Assembly: GCA_963749825.1 (NCBI GenBank)
Contig: CAVVOI010000014.1
Span: 124,001-188,000, forward strand
Source of the DNA: UBA11865 sp963749825
Lineage (GTDB): Bacteria > Chloroflexota > Anaerolineae > Promineifilales > Promineifilaceae
DNA: 64,000 nucleotides
Reading direction: 5' to 3'
Each line of letters begins with the position of its first letter. Position 1 is the stretch's first letter. Below the pieces are notes generated by a model. It worked only from the letters and a program-made list of their open reading frames with translations, was not told the DNA's origin and searched no databases. The translations under genes and the position numbers were made by a program. This document shows, piece by piece, positions 34,676-43,092 of the stretch.

Positions 34676-34899
34676 AGATAATGTTCCTTGAGAATAATTG
34701 TTAATGGTTCGTAGTTTACTGAGCAATCATTAAAACACAGTTATCGAATTCTTACGAAAGTATTAAATCATAACAAGGTTGGCCGATGATTAAGAAAGCT
34801 GTAAGAATTTGAAGTACAATTTCATTATGATGTTTAATGCGCAGATGAAAATACTTTCGAATAATCAGTCTGAGCAATTATCCTACTTGGAGTCTAACA

Positions 34900-35616
34900 G
34901 TGCCTGAACAAATTGATATTCTGGTCGTGGATGATGAATCGTCCGTTCTTGAAGTAGTAGGTTTGTATCTTAAACGAGAGGGATACCACGTTCGCTCAGC
35001 GCGGGATGGTCAAGAGGCATTGAAATCGATTCGAGAACACCGGCCTTCGTTGATTGTCTTGGATTTGATGCTGCCGAAAGTGGACGGGACAGAAATAATG
35101 AGGCGTATTCGCGAGGATCAAGAAAATCCTATACCTGTGATTATGCTAACCGCCAGAGGACAGGAAATCGATCGAATCTATGGTTTAGAACTTGGGGCAG
35201 ATGATTATGTGGTCAAGCCATTTTCACCGGCCGAACTCATGGCCCGAGTGAAAGCTGTTTTGAGGAGATCGAAAATCGGCCAGGCTAGGTTATCCGGTGA
35301 GCAAAAAATAGAATTTGATGACCTTACGATTGATCCGCTAACCAGGCAAGTCTGTGTTCGCGGCCAATTCATTGAATTGACGGCAACAGAGTTTAATCTG
35401 CTGCTGTTTTTTACAAGTCATCCTCGCCAAGTCTTCAGCCGAGATAAACTACTCGAGCAGGTTTGGGGTTATTCAGACTATGTCGATCCCAGTACTGTTA
35501 CCGTGCACGTTCGCCGGCTTCGGGAGAAGGTTGAGGTAGATCCAAGTCAGCCTCGTTCGATATTAACTGTTTGGGGAGTTGGTTATAAATTTGATCCTGT
35601 GGGGGTGCAACAATGA
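34900..35616 (+). CDS. OmpR/PhoB-family response regulator
   Basis: A 238-residue regulator. The receiver has DD at residues 11-12, the phospho-accepting Asp in IVLDLMLPKVDG (Asp55) and Lys in VVKPFSP (Lys106). The winged-helix effector (~140-235) shows ELTATEFNLLLFF, VWGYSDYVDPSTVTVHVRRLREK and GVGYKFD. It starts with GTG at 34900, with GGAG seven bases upstream. Its stop overlaps the kinase start in ATGA, so the pair is translationally coupled. It may control the adjacent divergent molybdopterin oxidoreductase, but no site is evident. Confidence 0.94.
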   Translation: MPEQIDILVVDDESSVLEVVGLYLKREGYHVRSARDGQEALKSIREHRPSLIVLDLMLPKVDGTEIMRRIREDQENPIPVIMLTARGQEIDRIYGLELGADDYVVKPFSPAELMARVKAVLRRSKIGQARLSGEQKIEFDDLTIDPLTRQVCVRGQFIELTATEFNLLLFFTSHPRQVFSRDKLLEQVWGYSDYVDPSTVTVHVRRLREKVEVDPSQPRSILTVWGVGYKFDPVGVQQ

Positions 35617-36875
35617 GAATTGTTCTGCCTCGGGCCAAGCAAGATCCGTGGTTTCAAGAAGCGCCCTGGCTTGTGCTGGCGATTGGCGCTTCTCTCGCCT
35701 TGGTTTTAGTAACGATAGCAACGTTTTTTTTGATCCGGCCGACGTTTAATGAACTTGTTACCTTGGTGGGTGCATTGGCTGTGACATCAGTGTTGTCATT
35801 GGCGGCCGGGTTTATTCTTTATCGTCGAGGTTGGGCAAAATTCCCTTCCATTAGTTTGACCTTGGTCCTAACGTATGCTTGGGCAGCCGTCTTAACGTTG
35901 TTCAATGTTTGGGTTATGGCCCGGCTGATGTTTGTAAACACTCACGATTTAACTTTGGCGGGAATATTACTCGTATTTTCGGCCATCATCGCCACTGCTT
36001 TTGGTATATCGGTCACGGCCGGAGTCACCGACAGCCTTCGCCAACTGGCCAACGCCTCAAACCGATTGGCTGGTGGAGATCTTAACGCACGGGCTGAAGT
36101 GCATGGTCGAAACGAGATAGCCCAGGTTGCTAAGGCCTTCAACGGGATGGCCGAGAAGATACAACAAACGGAAATTGAACGCGAGGAACTGGAGAAGTTG
36201 CGTCGCGACTTGATCGCTTGGACATCTCACGACTTGCGGACCCCATTGACGAGTATTCGCGTCATGATCGAAGCGTTGAACGATGGCGTCGTAACCGATG
36301 AAACCACAAAAAAAAGATATTATCAATCGATGCTCGCCGAAGTGGTTTTTTTGAAGAACCTGATCGACGACCTTTTCGAACTGGCCCAACTAGATGCGGG
36401 CGGGGTTGTTCTTGATATCGAAAACCATTCCCTCAGCGACCTTATTTCAGATACCTTCGAAAATCTCCAACCACTTGCCGAGAGAAAGAGTATTTCATTG
36501 ACGATGCAGGTTGGTCCCGATCTCGATCCGGTGCCAATGAATGCGCCAGGTATTAATCGCGTTCTGGCGAATTTGCTAGATAATTCTATCAAGCACACCG
36601 CGCCTGGAGGCAACATATGGTTGAAGGCGGAAAGAAGGCCAGGGGGAGCAGAAGTCGTTATCGAGGATGATGGGCCTGGGTTTTCGACGGAAGAGCTTCC
36701 CAGGGTCTTCGAAAAGTTTTACAGGGGGGAACAAGCCAGAAGCAGGGCTAAGGGTGGGGCAGGTCTCGGTTTATCAATCGCTGCCGGAATCGTAAGCGCT
36801 CATGGCGGGCGAATTTGGGCGAAAAATCGGGAGGGGGGTGGGGCTTTGGTTGGTTTTCTTTTACCGGCACCATAA
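35613..36875 (+). CDS. Membrane sensor histidine kinase (HAMP-HisKA-HATPase)
   Basis: A 420-residue kinase. Four hydrophobic helices fall at about 19-40, 48-70, 80-102 and 112-137, with very short loops, so the signal is probably sensed within the membrane. HAMP (~138-190) contains ANRLAGGDLNARAEV-like sequence. The HisKA box WTSHDLRTPLTSIR carries His206. The HATPase domain has NLLDNSIKHTAPGG, EDDGPGF and GGAGLGLSIA. It overlaps the response regulator by four bases (ATGA), so they form a two-component system. The stimulus is unknown. Confidence 0.93.
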   Translation: MRIVLPRAKQDPWFQEAPWLVLAIGASLALVLVTIATFFLIRPTFNELVTLVGALAVTSVLSLAAGFILYRRGWAKFPSISLTLVLTYAWAAVLTLFNVWVMARLMFVNTHDLTLAGILLVFSAIIATAFGISVTAGVTDSLRQLANASNRLAGGDLNARAEVHGRNEIAQVAKAFNGMAEKIQQTEIEREELEKLRRDLIAWTSHDLRTPLTSIRVMIEALNDGVVTDETTKKRYYQSMLAEVVFLKNLIDDLFELAQLDAGGVVLDIENHSLSDLISDTFENLQPLAERKSISLTMQVGPDLDPVPMNAPGINRVLANLLDNSIKHTAPGGNIWLKAERRPGGAEVVIEDDGPGFSTEELPRVFEKFYRGEQARSRAKGGAGLGLSIAAGIVSAHGGRIWAKNREGGGALVGFLLPAP

Positions 36876-37196
36876 TTCTTAGATGATCGCCAGTGACTTT
36901 CTTTCGATTAACATGCCAATAAGCACTCGGCATGGGATAAAGAATGTCGAGATCTGGACCGGTACAGCTGACTTGACTTTGGCTAAGTTTTTGATAGCAA
37001 ATGCAAATGGCTTCTCCTATACTAATAATAGAAATCCTGGGAACTTAATATTGTTCAATTCTGGCGATAGCTTTTCAAATGGTTTAGACGAGAGTTAGAG
37101 ACCAAAGATCTTTGAACCATTTATCGTTCTTCGGGGTATGATAAGTTTACATCAGCAAAAAGATATATCATGATCAACTAAACTTAGGGATTTAAC
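36876..37196. other. Intergenic region with no gene
   Basis: 321 bases between the sensor kinase and the Crp-like gene. The one open frame here (36883-37098) has no family-like character. A perfect 12-bp palindrome, CAAAGATCTTTG (37103-37114), lies 83 bases before the Crp-like start and could be a dimer-binding site. Confidence 0.5.
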
Positions 37197-37871
37197 ATGC
37201 AAGAAACCAAGTTAACATACTTGTCGAACATCGAAATATTTCAAGATTTGAGCACGGGCGAACTCGAGGAAATGGATCGTCAGATAACGATGTCTTCATG
37301 CGAGCCGGGTAAAATTTTTTATATGCCGGAAGACAGCGGCGAAGTGCTATTCCTGCTTAAAAAAGGGAGAGTTCAGCTATACCGAATTTCACCTAATGGA
37401 AAAAAATTGGTTGTTTCCACATTAGGACCCGGCACCATTTTTGGGGAAATGTCCCTTGTCGGTCAAGGCATGCACAATACTTTTGCCGAATCTGTCGACG
37501 AGTGCTTACTTTGCGTGATGAGTCGTGCTGATGTTGAGCGTTTAATGCGCGATAAACCAAAAGTAGCATTTAGATTTGTTGAGGCGCTTGGCGATCGCGT
37601 CACTCATCTAGAATCGCAATTGGAAGAGATAGCTTTTAAGAGTATACCTTCCAGACTAGCGAATTTACTTCTACGGATTGCAGAAGAACAAGGTACGGAG
37701 AACCAGGTAAGCGGCTATACGCATCAAGATCTAGGCGAGATGCTTGGAACATATCGAGAAACCATCACCCAGACGCTTAATGACTTCAAGACGGAAGGTT
37801 TAGTAGAAATAAGCCGCAAACAGGTGGTTCTGCTCGACCGGGAAAGACTCGAGTATTTGGCGGAGTCTTAG
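37197..37871 (+). CDS. Crp/Fnr-family transcriptional regulator
   Basis: A 224-residue regulator. An N-terminal cyclic-nucleotide-binding fold (~10-125) includes CEPGKIFYMPED, FLLKKGRVQLYRIS and FGEMSLVGQGMHNTFAES. The Arg expected in the cAMP phosphate cassette is missing, so the ligand is probably not cAMP; no FeS-type Cys cluster is seen either. The C-terminal HTH (~165-215) reads THQDLGEMLGTYRETITQTL. It is likely a homodimer. ATG is at 37197. A 12-bp palindrome lies upstream and autoregulation is possible (inference). Confidence 0.92.
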   Translation: MQETKLTYLSNIEIFQDLSTGELEEMDRQITMSSCEPGKIFYMPEDSGEVLFLLKKGRVQLYRISPNGKKLVVSTLGPGTIFGEMSLVGQGMHNTFAESVDECLLCVMSRADVERLMRDKPKVAFRFVEALGDRVTHLESQLEEIAFKSIPSRLANLLLRIAEEQGTENQVSGYTHQDLGEMLGTYRETITQTLNDFKTEGLVEISRKQVVLLDRERLEYLAES

Positions 37872-37929
37872 CCTCGTGCTTGTGCTATCGATTGGTGATG
37901 GCAGGAATAAGTAACCTATCCAAATTGGT

Positions 37930-38481
37930 CTACATTTCTTCCTGAAATGTAAGTTTTTGCAGCTTTCTAATGTCAACAACTGCACGGCGGAGCAATTCGT
38001 GTACGGTCTGTGGTTCCTTGATATTATTCAGGACGACAACGGGAGCGCTACTATCATGACTGTGGATAGTTATGTCGCCGACGTTGAATGATCGCTCCCG
38101 TAACGTTTGGGTTTGATCAATATCTTGGATTCTAATGAGCTCGATGTCCTGCCTCTTCTTCCCTAACACACCTTTGATGATCCGAACGCGCTCATTCGTA
38201 ATCACGTAATGCTCGCTAATTGAGAAAAACGGCCGCCCTTGCCACAAAACTACTTCGTCCTGTGCTGAATCATCATCTGGATAGTATTGGCGGGACGCGT
38301 CCTCGTCCTTCAATTCAGTTTCTGCAATCTCGTAATCGACTTCCACCAAAGCGGCATCGGTGACCATATCTACTAACGCGTCGAGGTCCTTCTTCTCTAC
38401 TCCCTGTAGATTAAGCTCTGACTGAGCGATAGCTTGCCAAACCCTTGCTCGTATTCGTTCTCTTGACTCACCTACTGACAT
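37930..38481 (-). CDS. Bacterial PH-domain (bPH2) protein
   Basis: A 183-residue protein. The N-terminal ~70 residues are a charged helical region. From ~75, EVVLWQGRPFFSISEHYVITNERVRIIKGVLGKKRQDIELIRIQDI (read as LWQGRPFFS, HYVITNERVRI and IELIRIQDI) is the bPH2 pattern that starts with 'W.g.P' and contains 'yviTneR'. There is no membrane helix, unusual since many bPH2 proteins are membrane-bound. A good AAGGAG site precedes ATG 38481. Function is unknown. The gene is divergent from the FmdB-like zinc-ribbon gene. Confidence 0.83.
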   Translation of the reverse strand: MSVGESRERIRARVWQAIAQSELNLQGVEKKDLDALVDMVTDAALVEVDYEIAETELKDEDASRQYYPDDDSAQDEVVLWQGRPFFSISEHYVITNERVRIIKGVLGKKRQDIELIRIQDIDQTQTLRERSFNVGDITIHSHDSSAPVVVLNNIKEPQTVHELLRRAVVDIRKLQKLTFQEEM

Positions 38482-38603
38482 GTTCCTGCTCCTTTCTGTT
38501 TAATCCGGATTCCAATGTGAGTGAATTCTTACATACTACTAACGAAAATATTGTATGATCTATGACGTGTCCGATGCCAGATCTGGAATTCAAGACACAG
38601 TAT

Positions 38604-38632
38604 TTGTCAAGATAGACACCGACGGCTAGAAT
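38604..38632 (+). promoter_or_regulatory. Sigma70-type promoter of FmdB-like gene
   Basis: TTGTCA (38604-38609), 17-base spacer, TAGAAT (38627-38632). It lies 49 bases before the ATG. Confidence 0.7.
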
Positions 38633-38651
38633 AATCAACTTAGTTCTAGCC
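38624..38651. promoter_or_regulatory. Inverted repeat overlapping the -10 box (putative operator)
   Basis: GGCTAGAA (38624-38631) and TTCTAGCC (38644-38651), perfect 8-bp arms with a 12-base spacer. It covers the -10 and likely start point, as repressor sites do. Confidence 0.5.
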
Positions 38652-38681
38652 AGTGATTGAATCGCACTCTTCGAGGTATAT

Positions 38682-38996
38682 ATGCCGACGTATGCATACA
38701 AGTGTACAAATTGTGAACATAGCTTTGATGCTCGCCAAAGATTCTCAGATGATCCTTTAACGGAATGTCCGCAGTGTCATGGAACACTCCGGCGAGTGAT
38801 AAATTCGGTAGGTATCGTATTCAAAGGTTCGGGATTCTATGTCACTGATAACAAAAATGGCAAGGCGAATAGTGCTTTAACTGGAAATGGTCGTTCCGAG
38901 AAACAAGATGAAAAAGAAAAAACTGCGGAGAAAAAAGAAAACGTGACCCCACCTAATAAAAAAGCAGATTCCGTAAGCGCTGGGAACGCAACCTAA
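38682..38996 (+). CDS. FmdB-family zinc-ribbon protein
   Basis: A 104-residue protein. MPTYAYKCTNCEHSFD and CPQCHGTLRRVI form a four-Cys zinc ribbon typical of the FmdB putative regulatory family, and FKGSGFYVTDN follows as usual. The C-terminal ~45 residues are low-complexity Lys/Glu/Asn and probably disordered. The family is often called a transcriptional regulator but lacks solid proof. It has a clear promoter with an overlapping inverted repeat and ends at a strong bidirectional terminator. Confidence 0.92.
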   Translation: MPTYAYKCTNCEHSFDARQRFSDDPLTECPQCHGTLRRVINSVGIVFKGSGFYVTDNKNGKANSALTGNGRSEKQDEKEKTAEKKENVTPPNKKADSVSAGNAT

Positions 38997-39021
38997 AAAT
39001 TTTTTTAAAAAGCTTCTAAAT

Positions 39022-39076
39022 AACAAAAAAAGGCGAGGCCGGTACTTCTCATCAGTACCGGCCTCGATTTGTTTTT
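39022..39076. terminator. Bidirectional Rho-independent terminator
   Basis: A 13-bp perfect stem CGAGGCCGGTACT (39034-39046)/AGTACCGGCCTCG (39054-39066) with a 7-base loop. It is flanked by an A-run on the left and a T-rich tract on the right, so it serves both convergent genes. Confidence 0.95.
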
Positions 39077-39100
39077 ATATCTATCAAACAGCAATCTTAA

Positions 39101-39403
39101 CTATAGCTGAAAACCGCCAGTGGCAGGGGTAATTATTTGACTATAGTTGCTAACCAATTCCTCTAAACGAGACTTCAATCTAGCCCAATCCTTGCTGCGC
39201 AAAACAAACTGCATGTGTTCTTGAGTTTCGGTTGTTCCGCTGACCAGGATCTGTTCGGCATCACCATAGGCCGTATACCAAACTCCAGGATCCGTGATTC
39301 CGAGTTTCTTTAAGCTTGGAATGAATTCACTAACCATGAATTCAAAGTATTCCGACTCTGCTCCTGGTTGAATATCCCAGCGTAAAATCAATTTCGTTGT
39401 CAT
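39101..39403 (-). CDS. Small conserved hypothetical protein, dimeric alpha-beta-barrel-like
   Basis: A 100-residue protein with the beta-alpha-beta-beta-alpha-beta pattern of the dimeric alpha+beta barrel fold (TKLILRWDIQPG, then FEFMVSEFIPSLKKLG, then TAYGDAEQILVSG). The fold is shared by monooxygenase-like and NIPSNAP-like proteins, but no catalytic motif can be named. It lies 34 bases after the MBL-fold hydrolase gene on the same strand and shares the terminator downstream, so the two are probably one transcript. Confidence 0.7.
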   Translation of the reverse strand: MTTKLILRWDIQPGAESEYFEFMVSEFIPSLKKLGITDPGVWYTAYGDAEQILVSGTTETQEHMQFVLRSKDWARLKSRLEELVSNYSQIITPATGGFQL

Positions 39404-39437
39404 GCCTTGTCTCTTTAAAATGCCCGCTTGATTAGGT

Positions 39438-40070
39438 CTACTTGATTTTGGGTGTCAGCAAGATAACACTTGTTTCTTCAGGCAAACCGCTATTACTGAT
39501 TTTTAGGCTCGATTCTTCACCAGGATCATTGATTCCCATTTCTTTGAGGAACCGATCGACATCTTCCAATTCGATTTTGAGGCCTGGTATATTGTAGTGC
39601 ATCGGAATGACAATGCTGGGTTCAAGCATAGACACTAACTCAGCAGCTTTCGCGGCGTTCAAGCTGTTGCCGCCGCCAACCGGAACCAGGAGCACATCGA
39701 CTTGCTCTAGTGCTTCAGTTTGTGTCTGTGTAGGTACTTTAGCCATGTCACCAAGATGGGCGATGGTTACGTCGCCAAAATCGAACAGAAAGAGGACATT
39801 TTGGATCTCGCCCTCATTAATCACCGTCGAAATTCCGGTTATGAAAACATTTCCAATCTCGTATTCTCCCGGTCCGCTTATGGCGTGGCTACGGCCGGAA
39901 ACACCATTAACGTAGTTATGGCCCCTAGCGTCATGGCTTATGGTGACGACATCACCTCGAACTTTAAGCGGGGGAAGACCTAAGCTGCCATCATATGGAT
40001 CAGTGATAATACTGGCCTGACCTCTTCCAGATAGTCTGAAACAACTTAATCCATGCCAGGTTATTTCCAT
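39438..40070 (-). CDS. MBL-fold metallo-hydrolase (UlaG-like)
   Basis: A 210-residue protein. MEITWHGLSCFRLSG, IITDPYD, VTISHDARGHN, IAHLGDM and VIPMHYN are the five metal-site strands of the short UlaG-like MBL branch. The canonical HxHxDH motif reads SHDARGHN, slightly altered. The substrate is unknown. It starts from ATG 40070 with GGAGA upstream, divergent from a lectin-fold gene at 40127, and precedes the small barrel protein in the same operon. Confidence 0.87.
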   Translation of the reverse strand: MEITWHGLSCFRLSGRGQASIITDPYDGSLGLPPLKVRGDVVTISHDARGHNYVNGVSGRSHAISGPGEYEIGNVFITGISTVINEGEIQNVLFLFDFGDVTIAHLGDMAKVPTQTQTEALEQVDVLLVPVGGGNSLNAAKAAELVSMLEPSIVIPMHYNIPGLKIELEDVDRFLKEMGINDPGEESSLKISNSGLPEETSVILLTPKIK

Positions 40071-40126
40071 CGAAGTTGCACTCTCCTTGATAAGCGGTAA
40101 TTATACCAGTGTATGGTTGAACAGAC

Positions 40127-40879
40127 ATGGTAAATCGCTATCGAAAATTAGAGATTAACGGCGGGAAAGTAAGTGACAATGGACTGGTTCATCTTGCGTT
40201 GCCTTCCAATATCCAAGGTTACGCGGACGCTCAAATCGATGATTACGGCGGTCGTCTCCGAAAAGAGTATCCCTGGCGGATGGGAACAAGATTGGATTTG
40301 AGTGCTCGTTTTTCACATAATGGCGACGCTCTCACCGGTACAGCAGGATTCGGCTTTTGGAACGCGCCGTTTGGTGATCCGACTGTCCGATGGCCATCTC
40401 TACCACAAGCTACATGGTTTTTTTTCGCCTCGGAACCAAGCGATTTGCCCCTTGCTCCATATCAACAGCAAGGTAGAGGCTGGTTTGCCTCGACCATTGA
40501 TGCCAAGACATACCCGGCTACGTTTTTGATTCCTTTTGCTCCGTTGGTTATATTGTTGAATCATTTTCCACACCTGGCTTCAATCATATGGCCTGTGGTG
40601 CAAAGAAGGCTGAAGATTAGTTTTTTTCTGTTGAAGTCTGATTTAACCCAATGGCACAGGTATCGGATAGATTGGATGGCAGAAGCTTGCATATTTTCGG
40701 TAGATGAGAAACAGGTGTTCGAAACCGATTATAGTCCCATGGGATCGCTTGGATTTGTTTGTTGGATCGATAATCAATACTTAAAGTTGACGCCAACCGG
40801 CCGTCTACGATGGGGAACGCTAAGTTTAGACCAATACCAGTGGTTGGAGGTAAAAAATATCGAGATTTCGCGGCTTTGA
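40127..40879 (+). CDS. Hypothetical protein with lectin/GH16-like beta-sandwich
   Basis: A 250-residue protein, probably a concanavalin-A-like jelly roll. Features are YADAQIDDYGG near the N-terminus, LDLSARFSHNGDALTGTAGFGFWNAPFG, read as TGTAGFGFWNAPFG, then WHRYRIDWMAEACIFSVDEKQVFE, read as HRYRIDWMAEACIFSVD, which is typical of family-16-like sandwiches. The usual catalytic ExDxE motif is not present. A hydrophobic stretch (TFLIPFAPLVILLNHFPHL) interrupts the middle. There is no signal peptide. Its TGA overlaps the -35 box of the tRNA-Ser promoter. Confidence 0.7.
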   Translation: MVNRYRKLEINGGKVSDNGLVHLALPSNIQGYADAQIDDYGGRLRKEYPWRMGTRLDLSARFSHNGDALTGTAGFGFWNAPFGDPTVRWPSLPQATWFFFASEPSDLPLAPYQQQGRGWFASTIDAKTYPATFLIPFAPLVILLNHFPHLASIIWPVVQRRLKISFFLLKSDLTQWHRYRIDWMAEACIFSVDEKQVFETDYSPMGSLGFVCWIDNQYLKLTPTGRLRWGTLSLDQYQWLEVKNIEISRL

Positions 40880-40904
40880 CAGCAATTTTTCAGCGTGCTA
40901 TACT
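40876..40904 (+). promoter_or_regulatory. Strong sigma70-type promoter of the tRNA array
   Basis: TTGACA (40876-40881), 17-base spacer, TATACT (40899-40904). The -35 lies within the end of the upstream gene. The first tRNA starts 46 bases further on. Confidence 0.82.
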
Positions 40905-40949
40905 CCTGATTCGTCATTTGCAACCCGGAAATATTGGGTTGTGGGCGAT

Positions 40950-41036
40950 GGAGGGATGGCCGAGTGGATGATGGCAACAGTCTTGAAAACTGTCGTGGGC
41001 GTTAGCTCACCGGGGGTTCGAATCCCTCTCCCTCCG
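40950..41036 (+). tRNA. tRNA-Ser (anticodon TGA)
   Basis: Acceptor GGAGGGA/TCCCTCC with discriminator G. The anticodon loop CTTGAAA gives TGA. Class II variable arm. T-loop GGTTCGAATCC. 87 nt. Confidence 0.95.
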
Positions 41037-41077
41037 CTTGGACATTCACGCAATTAACAATTGAATATCCCTCGCTA

Positions 41078-41166
41078 GGGGAGGTGCCAGAGTGGACGAT
41101 TGGGGCCGCCTGCTAAGCGGTTAACGGTTTGAACGCCGTTCCAGGGTTCGAATCCCTGCCTCCCCG
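41078..41166 (+). tRNA. tRNA-Ser (anticodon GCT)
   Basis: Acceptor GGGGAGG/CCTCCCC with discriminator G. The anticodon stem CCGC/GCGG encloses CTGCTAA, giving GCT. Long variable arm. T-loop GGTTCGAATCC. 89 nt. Confidence 0.95.
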
Positions 41167-41230
41167 CCTTTGGACTTCGCATAGTGTGAACTTCTAGTAG
41201 AGAAAGTTTATGCTTAGTCTGATTTTCTTT

Positions 41231-41304
41231 GCGCCCGTAGCTCAGTGGATTAGAGCGCCTGGCTACGAACCAGGAGGTCGGGAGTTCGAGTCTCTCCGGG
41301 CGTA
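41231..41304 (+). tRNA. tRNA-Arg (anticodon ACG)
   Basis: Acceptor GCGCCCG/CGGGCGT (first pair G-U) with discriminator A. The anticodon stem CCTGG/CCAGG encloses CTACGAA, giving ACG. 74 nt. Confidence 0.94.
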
Positions 41305-41311
41305 CTAAAGA

Positions 41312-41340
41312 AGCGGCGCCGCTTGGGTGTCGCTTTTTTT
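41312..41340 (+). terminator. Rho-independent terminator of tRNA array
   Basis: A 9-bp stem AGCGGCGCC/GGTGTCGCT with two G-U pairs and a 5-base loop, then seven T, directly after tRNA-Arg. Confidence 0.85.
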
Positions 41341-41396
41341 GTGTGAAATATTTCTACGGCTGCTGAATTGGCTGACTAAGATTACGGACAAAAGAA

Positions 41397-41741
41397 ATGG
41401 AAACGCCGGCTGGAAAAGAATGCCGCTTTTACTACGAAGACTATCACCGGGGAAATTCAGAACAATATTGCCGGTTGGTTCGCAATAATCCCCGCTCACT
41501 TGACTGGCAAGAAAAGGATTGTTTTCATTGTCCGGTCCCGGAAATTTTGCGGGCCAATAGCAATCCCGATCTCGTGCTTGAAGGAACCATCAAACAAGGT
41601 TTGCTGGGAATTAACCGGCATGTCGAGGTGGAGGCATTTTGCAGTCGCCATCTTGTCGAGGTTGGACATCCTGAAGTTGGTTGCCATCAATGTGCGGCGG
41701 AGCGCCCGGGATTACAGGAATTATTTGGTGACGATGCCTGA
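41397..41741 (+). CDS. Small Cys/His-rich protein, probable zinc binder
   Basis: A 114-residue protein I cannot name. Seven Cys include two CxxC pairs, CFHC (~42-45) and CHQC (~95-98), with further His in FCSRHLVEVGHPEVG, so a structural zinc site is likely. A central segment LVLEGTIKQGLLG is hydrophobic. Its TGA overlaps the ATG of the HAD phosphatase gene (TGATG), so the two are translationally coupled and may work together. The start ATG 41397 has only a poor ribosome site. Confidence 0.7.
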   Translation: METPAGKECRFYYEDYHRGNSEQYCRLVRNNPRSLDWQEKDCFHCPVPEILRANSNPDLVLEGTIKQGLLGINRHVEVEAFCSRHLVEVGHPEVGCHQCAAERPGLQELFGDDA

Positions 41742-42469
41742 TGACAACAATCGATGCCATTCTATTCGATCTGGATGACACTTTGTTGGGAAATGATATG
41801 GATGTTTTCCTGACCCAATATTTCCCGATGGTCTCCTCCTACGTTGCCTCCAAGATAGACCAAGAGCTTTTCATGAAAGAATTATTGAGGAGCACTCAGG
41901 CGATGATATCTGATCAAGATCCCGAAAAGACCAATCGAGAAGTGTTTTGGAATGAATTCAGCAAAGGGACTAACCTAGCACAGGAATACATTGAGCCTTT
42001 TGTAAATACTTTCTATGAAGAACAATTCGGCAGGCTGCAAAAATTCACGACAATTAGACCAATCGCGTCCAAAATAATCCAGCTTTGTTTTGATAAAGGA
42101 CTTAAGGTTGTGATCGCGACAAATCCACTGTTTCCGCTGCGGGCAATTGAACATCGTTTGGAATGGGCTGGGATACCTGTGGATGAATATGGCTATATGT
42201 TAGTGACGGCTTATGAAAATATGCATAGCGCCAAACCTCACCGAAGCTATTACCTGGAAATATTGGATTTCATTAATGCCAACCCCGAGCGCTCGATGAT
42301 GGTGGGTGATGATTGGGAAAACGATATCGTTCCAGCATCCTCCCTTGGCATGTACACCTATTTTATGTGCCTGGGAAACCGTATGCCGGAAGATTGGCAA
42401 GCTAAAATCAGCGGATATGGATCGCTCGAAGATCTGTACCGAAGATTGAATGATGGTTGGCTGTTTTGA
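41741..42469 (+). CDS. HAD-superfamily hydrolase
   Basis: A 242-residue phosphatase-like protein. Motif I is ILFDLDDTLLGND (nucleophile Asp about residue 9), motif II lies in VVIATNPLFPLR, motif III is the Lys in HSAKPHRSYY, and motif IV is MMVGDDWENDI. An alpha-helical cap separates I and II. The family dephosphorylates small metabolites; the substrate is not predictable. The ATG overlaps the upstream stop, making a two-gene unit with the Cys-rich protein. Confidence 0.92.
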   Translation: MTTIDAILFDLDDTLLGNDMDVFLTQYFPMVSSYVASKIDQELFMKELLRSTQAMISDQDPEKTNREVFWNEFSKGTNLAQEYIEPFVNTFYEEQFGRLQKFTTIRPIASKIIQLCFDKGLKVVIATNPLFPLRAIEHRLEWAGIPVDEYGYMLVTAYENMHSAKPHRSYYLEILDFINANPERSMMVGDDWENDIVPASSLGMYTYFMCLGNRMPEDWQAKISGYGSLEDLYRRLNDGWLF

Positions 42470-42621
42470 GTTGAGCAAAGTTGCCGGCATAAAGACACTG
42501 ATCCTTCAGCATACTTTTAATAGAATCGCTCCACTCTTACTTATTGTACAAACTAAATCAGGCACTTTTTGCCACTTCAGAGTGTATAGCTTCAATTTTG
42601 ATTTCCGGTCGAAAAACACAT

Positions 42622-43092
42622 ATGCAATCTCCTCCGCCCGTCTCAGCATTGTTGCAGCAACTTGAATTAATGGCCGTCAATGTGCGTAGTTCTCTGGAGC
42701 TAGAGGATGTCGACTGGACCTGGCGACCTGCAGTTAAAGAGTGGTCCTTAACTGAGGTTATGTGCCACCTCAGAGATGTTGAACGTGAGGTTCACCAGGA
42801 GAGATTCAGAGCACTAATCGAGAAAGATAATCCTTTCATTCAGGGCGTGTCGGCCGATGAATGGGCCGAGACCCGCCAATACAAGTTAGAGGATGGCCCG
42901 AAGGCGATGAACGAATTTTTAGAAGCTCGTGCTTCAACTATTGTGATGCTGGACGATCTTGACGAAAAAACATGGCAGAGGGAAGGACGCCATGCTTTCT
43001 TTGGCCAAACGAGCACCCACGAAATTCTTTCCCTGGTTGTGCGCCATGACGATATTCATTGGCAACAAATCAGCAGACTTTTAGAAAGATAG
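42622..43092 (+). CDS. DinB-family protein
   Basis: A 156-residue four-helix-bundle protein of the DinB/YfiT type. DWTWRPAVKEWSLTEVMCHLRDVEREVHQ carries the first metal His (in CHLRD), and a late EILSLVVRHDDIHWQQI carries the other two. These normally bind one metal ion. The family includes thiol-dependent transferases and proteins of unknown role. The ATG at 42622 is chosen because homology starts just after it; an in-frame extension back to 42544 looks non-coding. Confidence 0.85.
   Translation: MQSPPPVSALLQQLELMAVNVRSSLELEDVDWTWRPAVKEWSLTEVMCHLRDVEREVHQERFRALIEKDNPFIQGVSADEWAETRQYKLEDGPKAMNEFLEARASTIVMLDDLDEKTWQREGRHAFFGQTSTHEILSLVVRHDDIHWQQISRLLER

Noticed and set aside
36883..37098. 71-residue open frame between the sensor kinase and the Crp-like gene
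   Set aside because: Low-complexity Asn/Ser-rich end, no ribosome site and no family features; treated as intergenic.
38468..38701. 77-residue minus-strand open frame across the FmdB promoter
   Set aside because: It overlaps a clear promoter and the 5' end of the FmdB-like gene and has no homology features.
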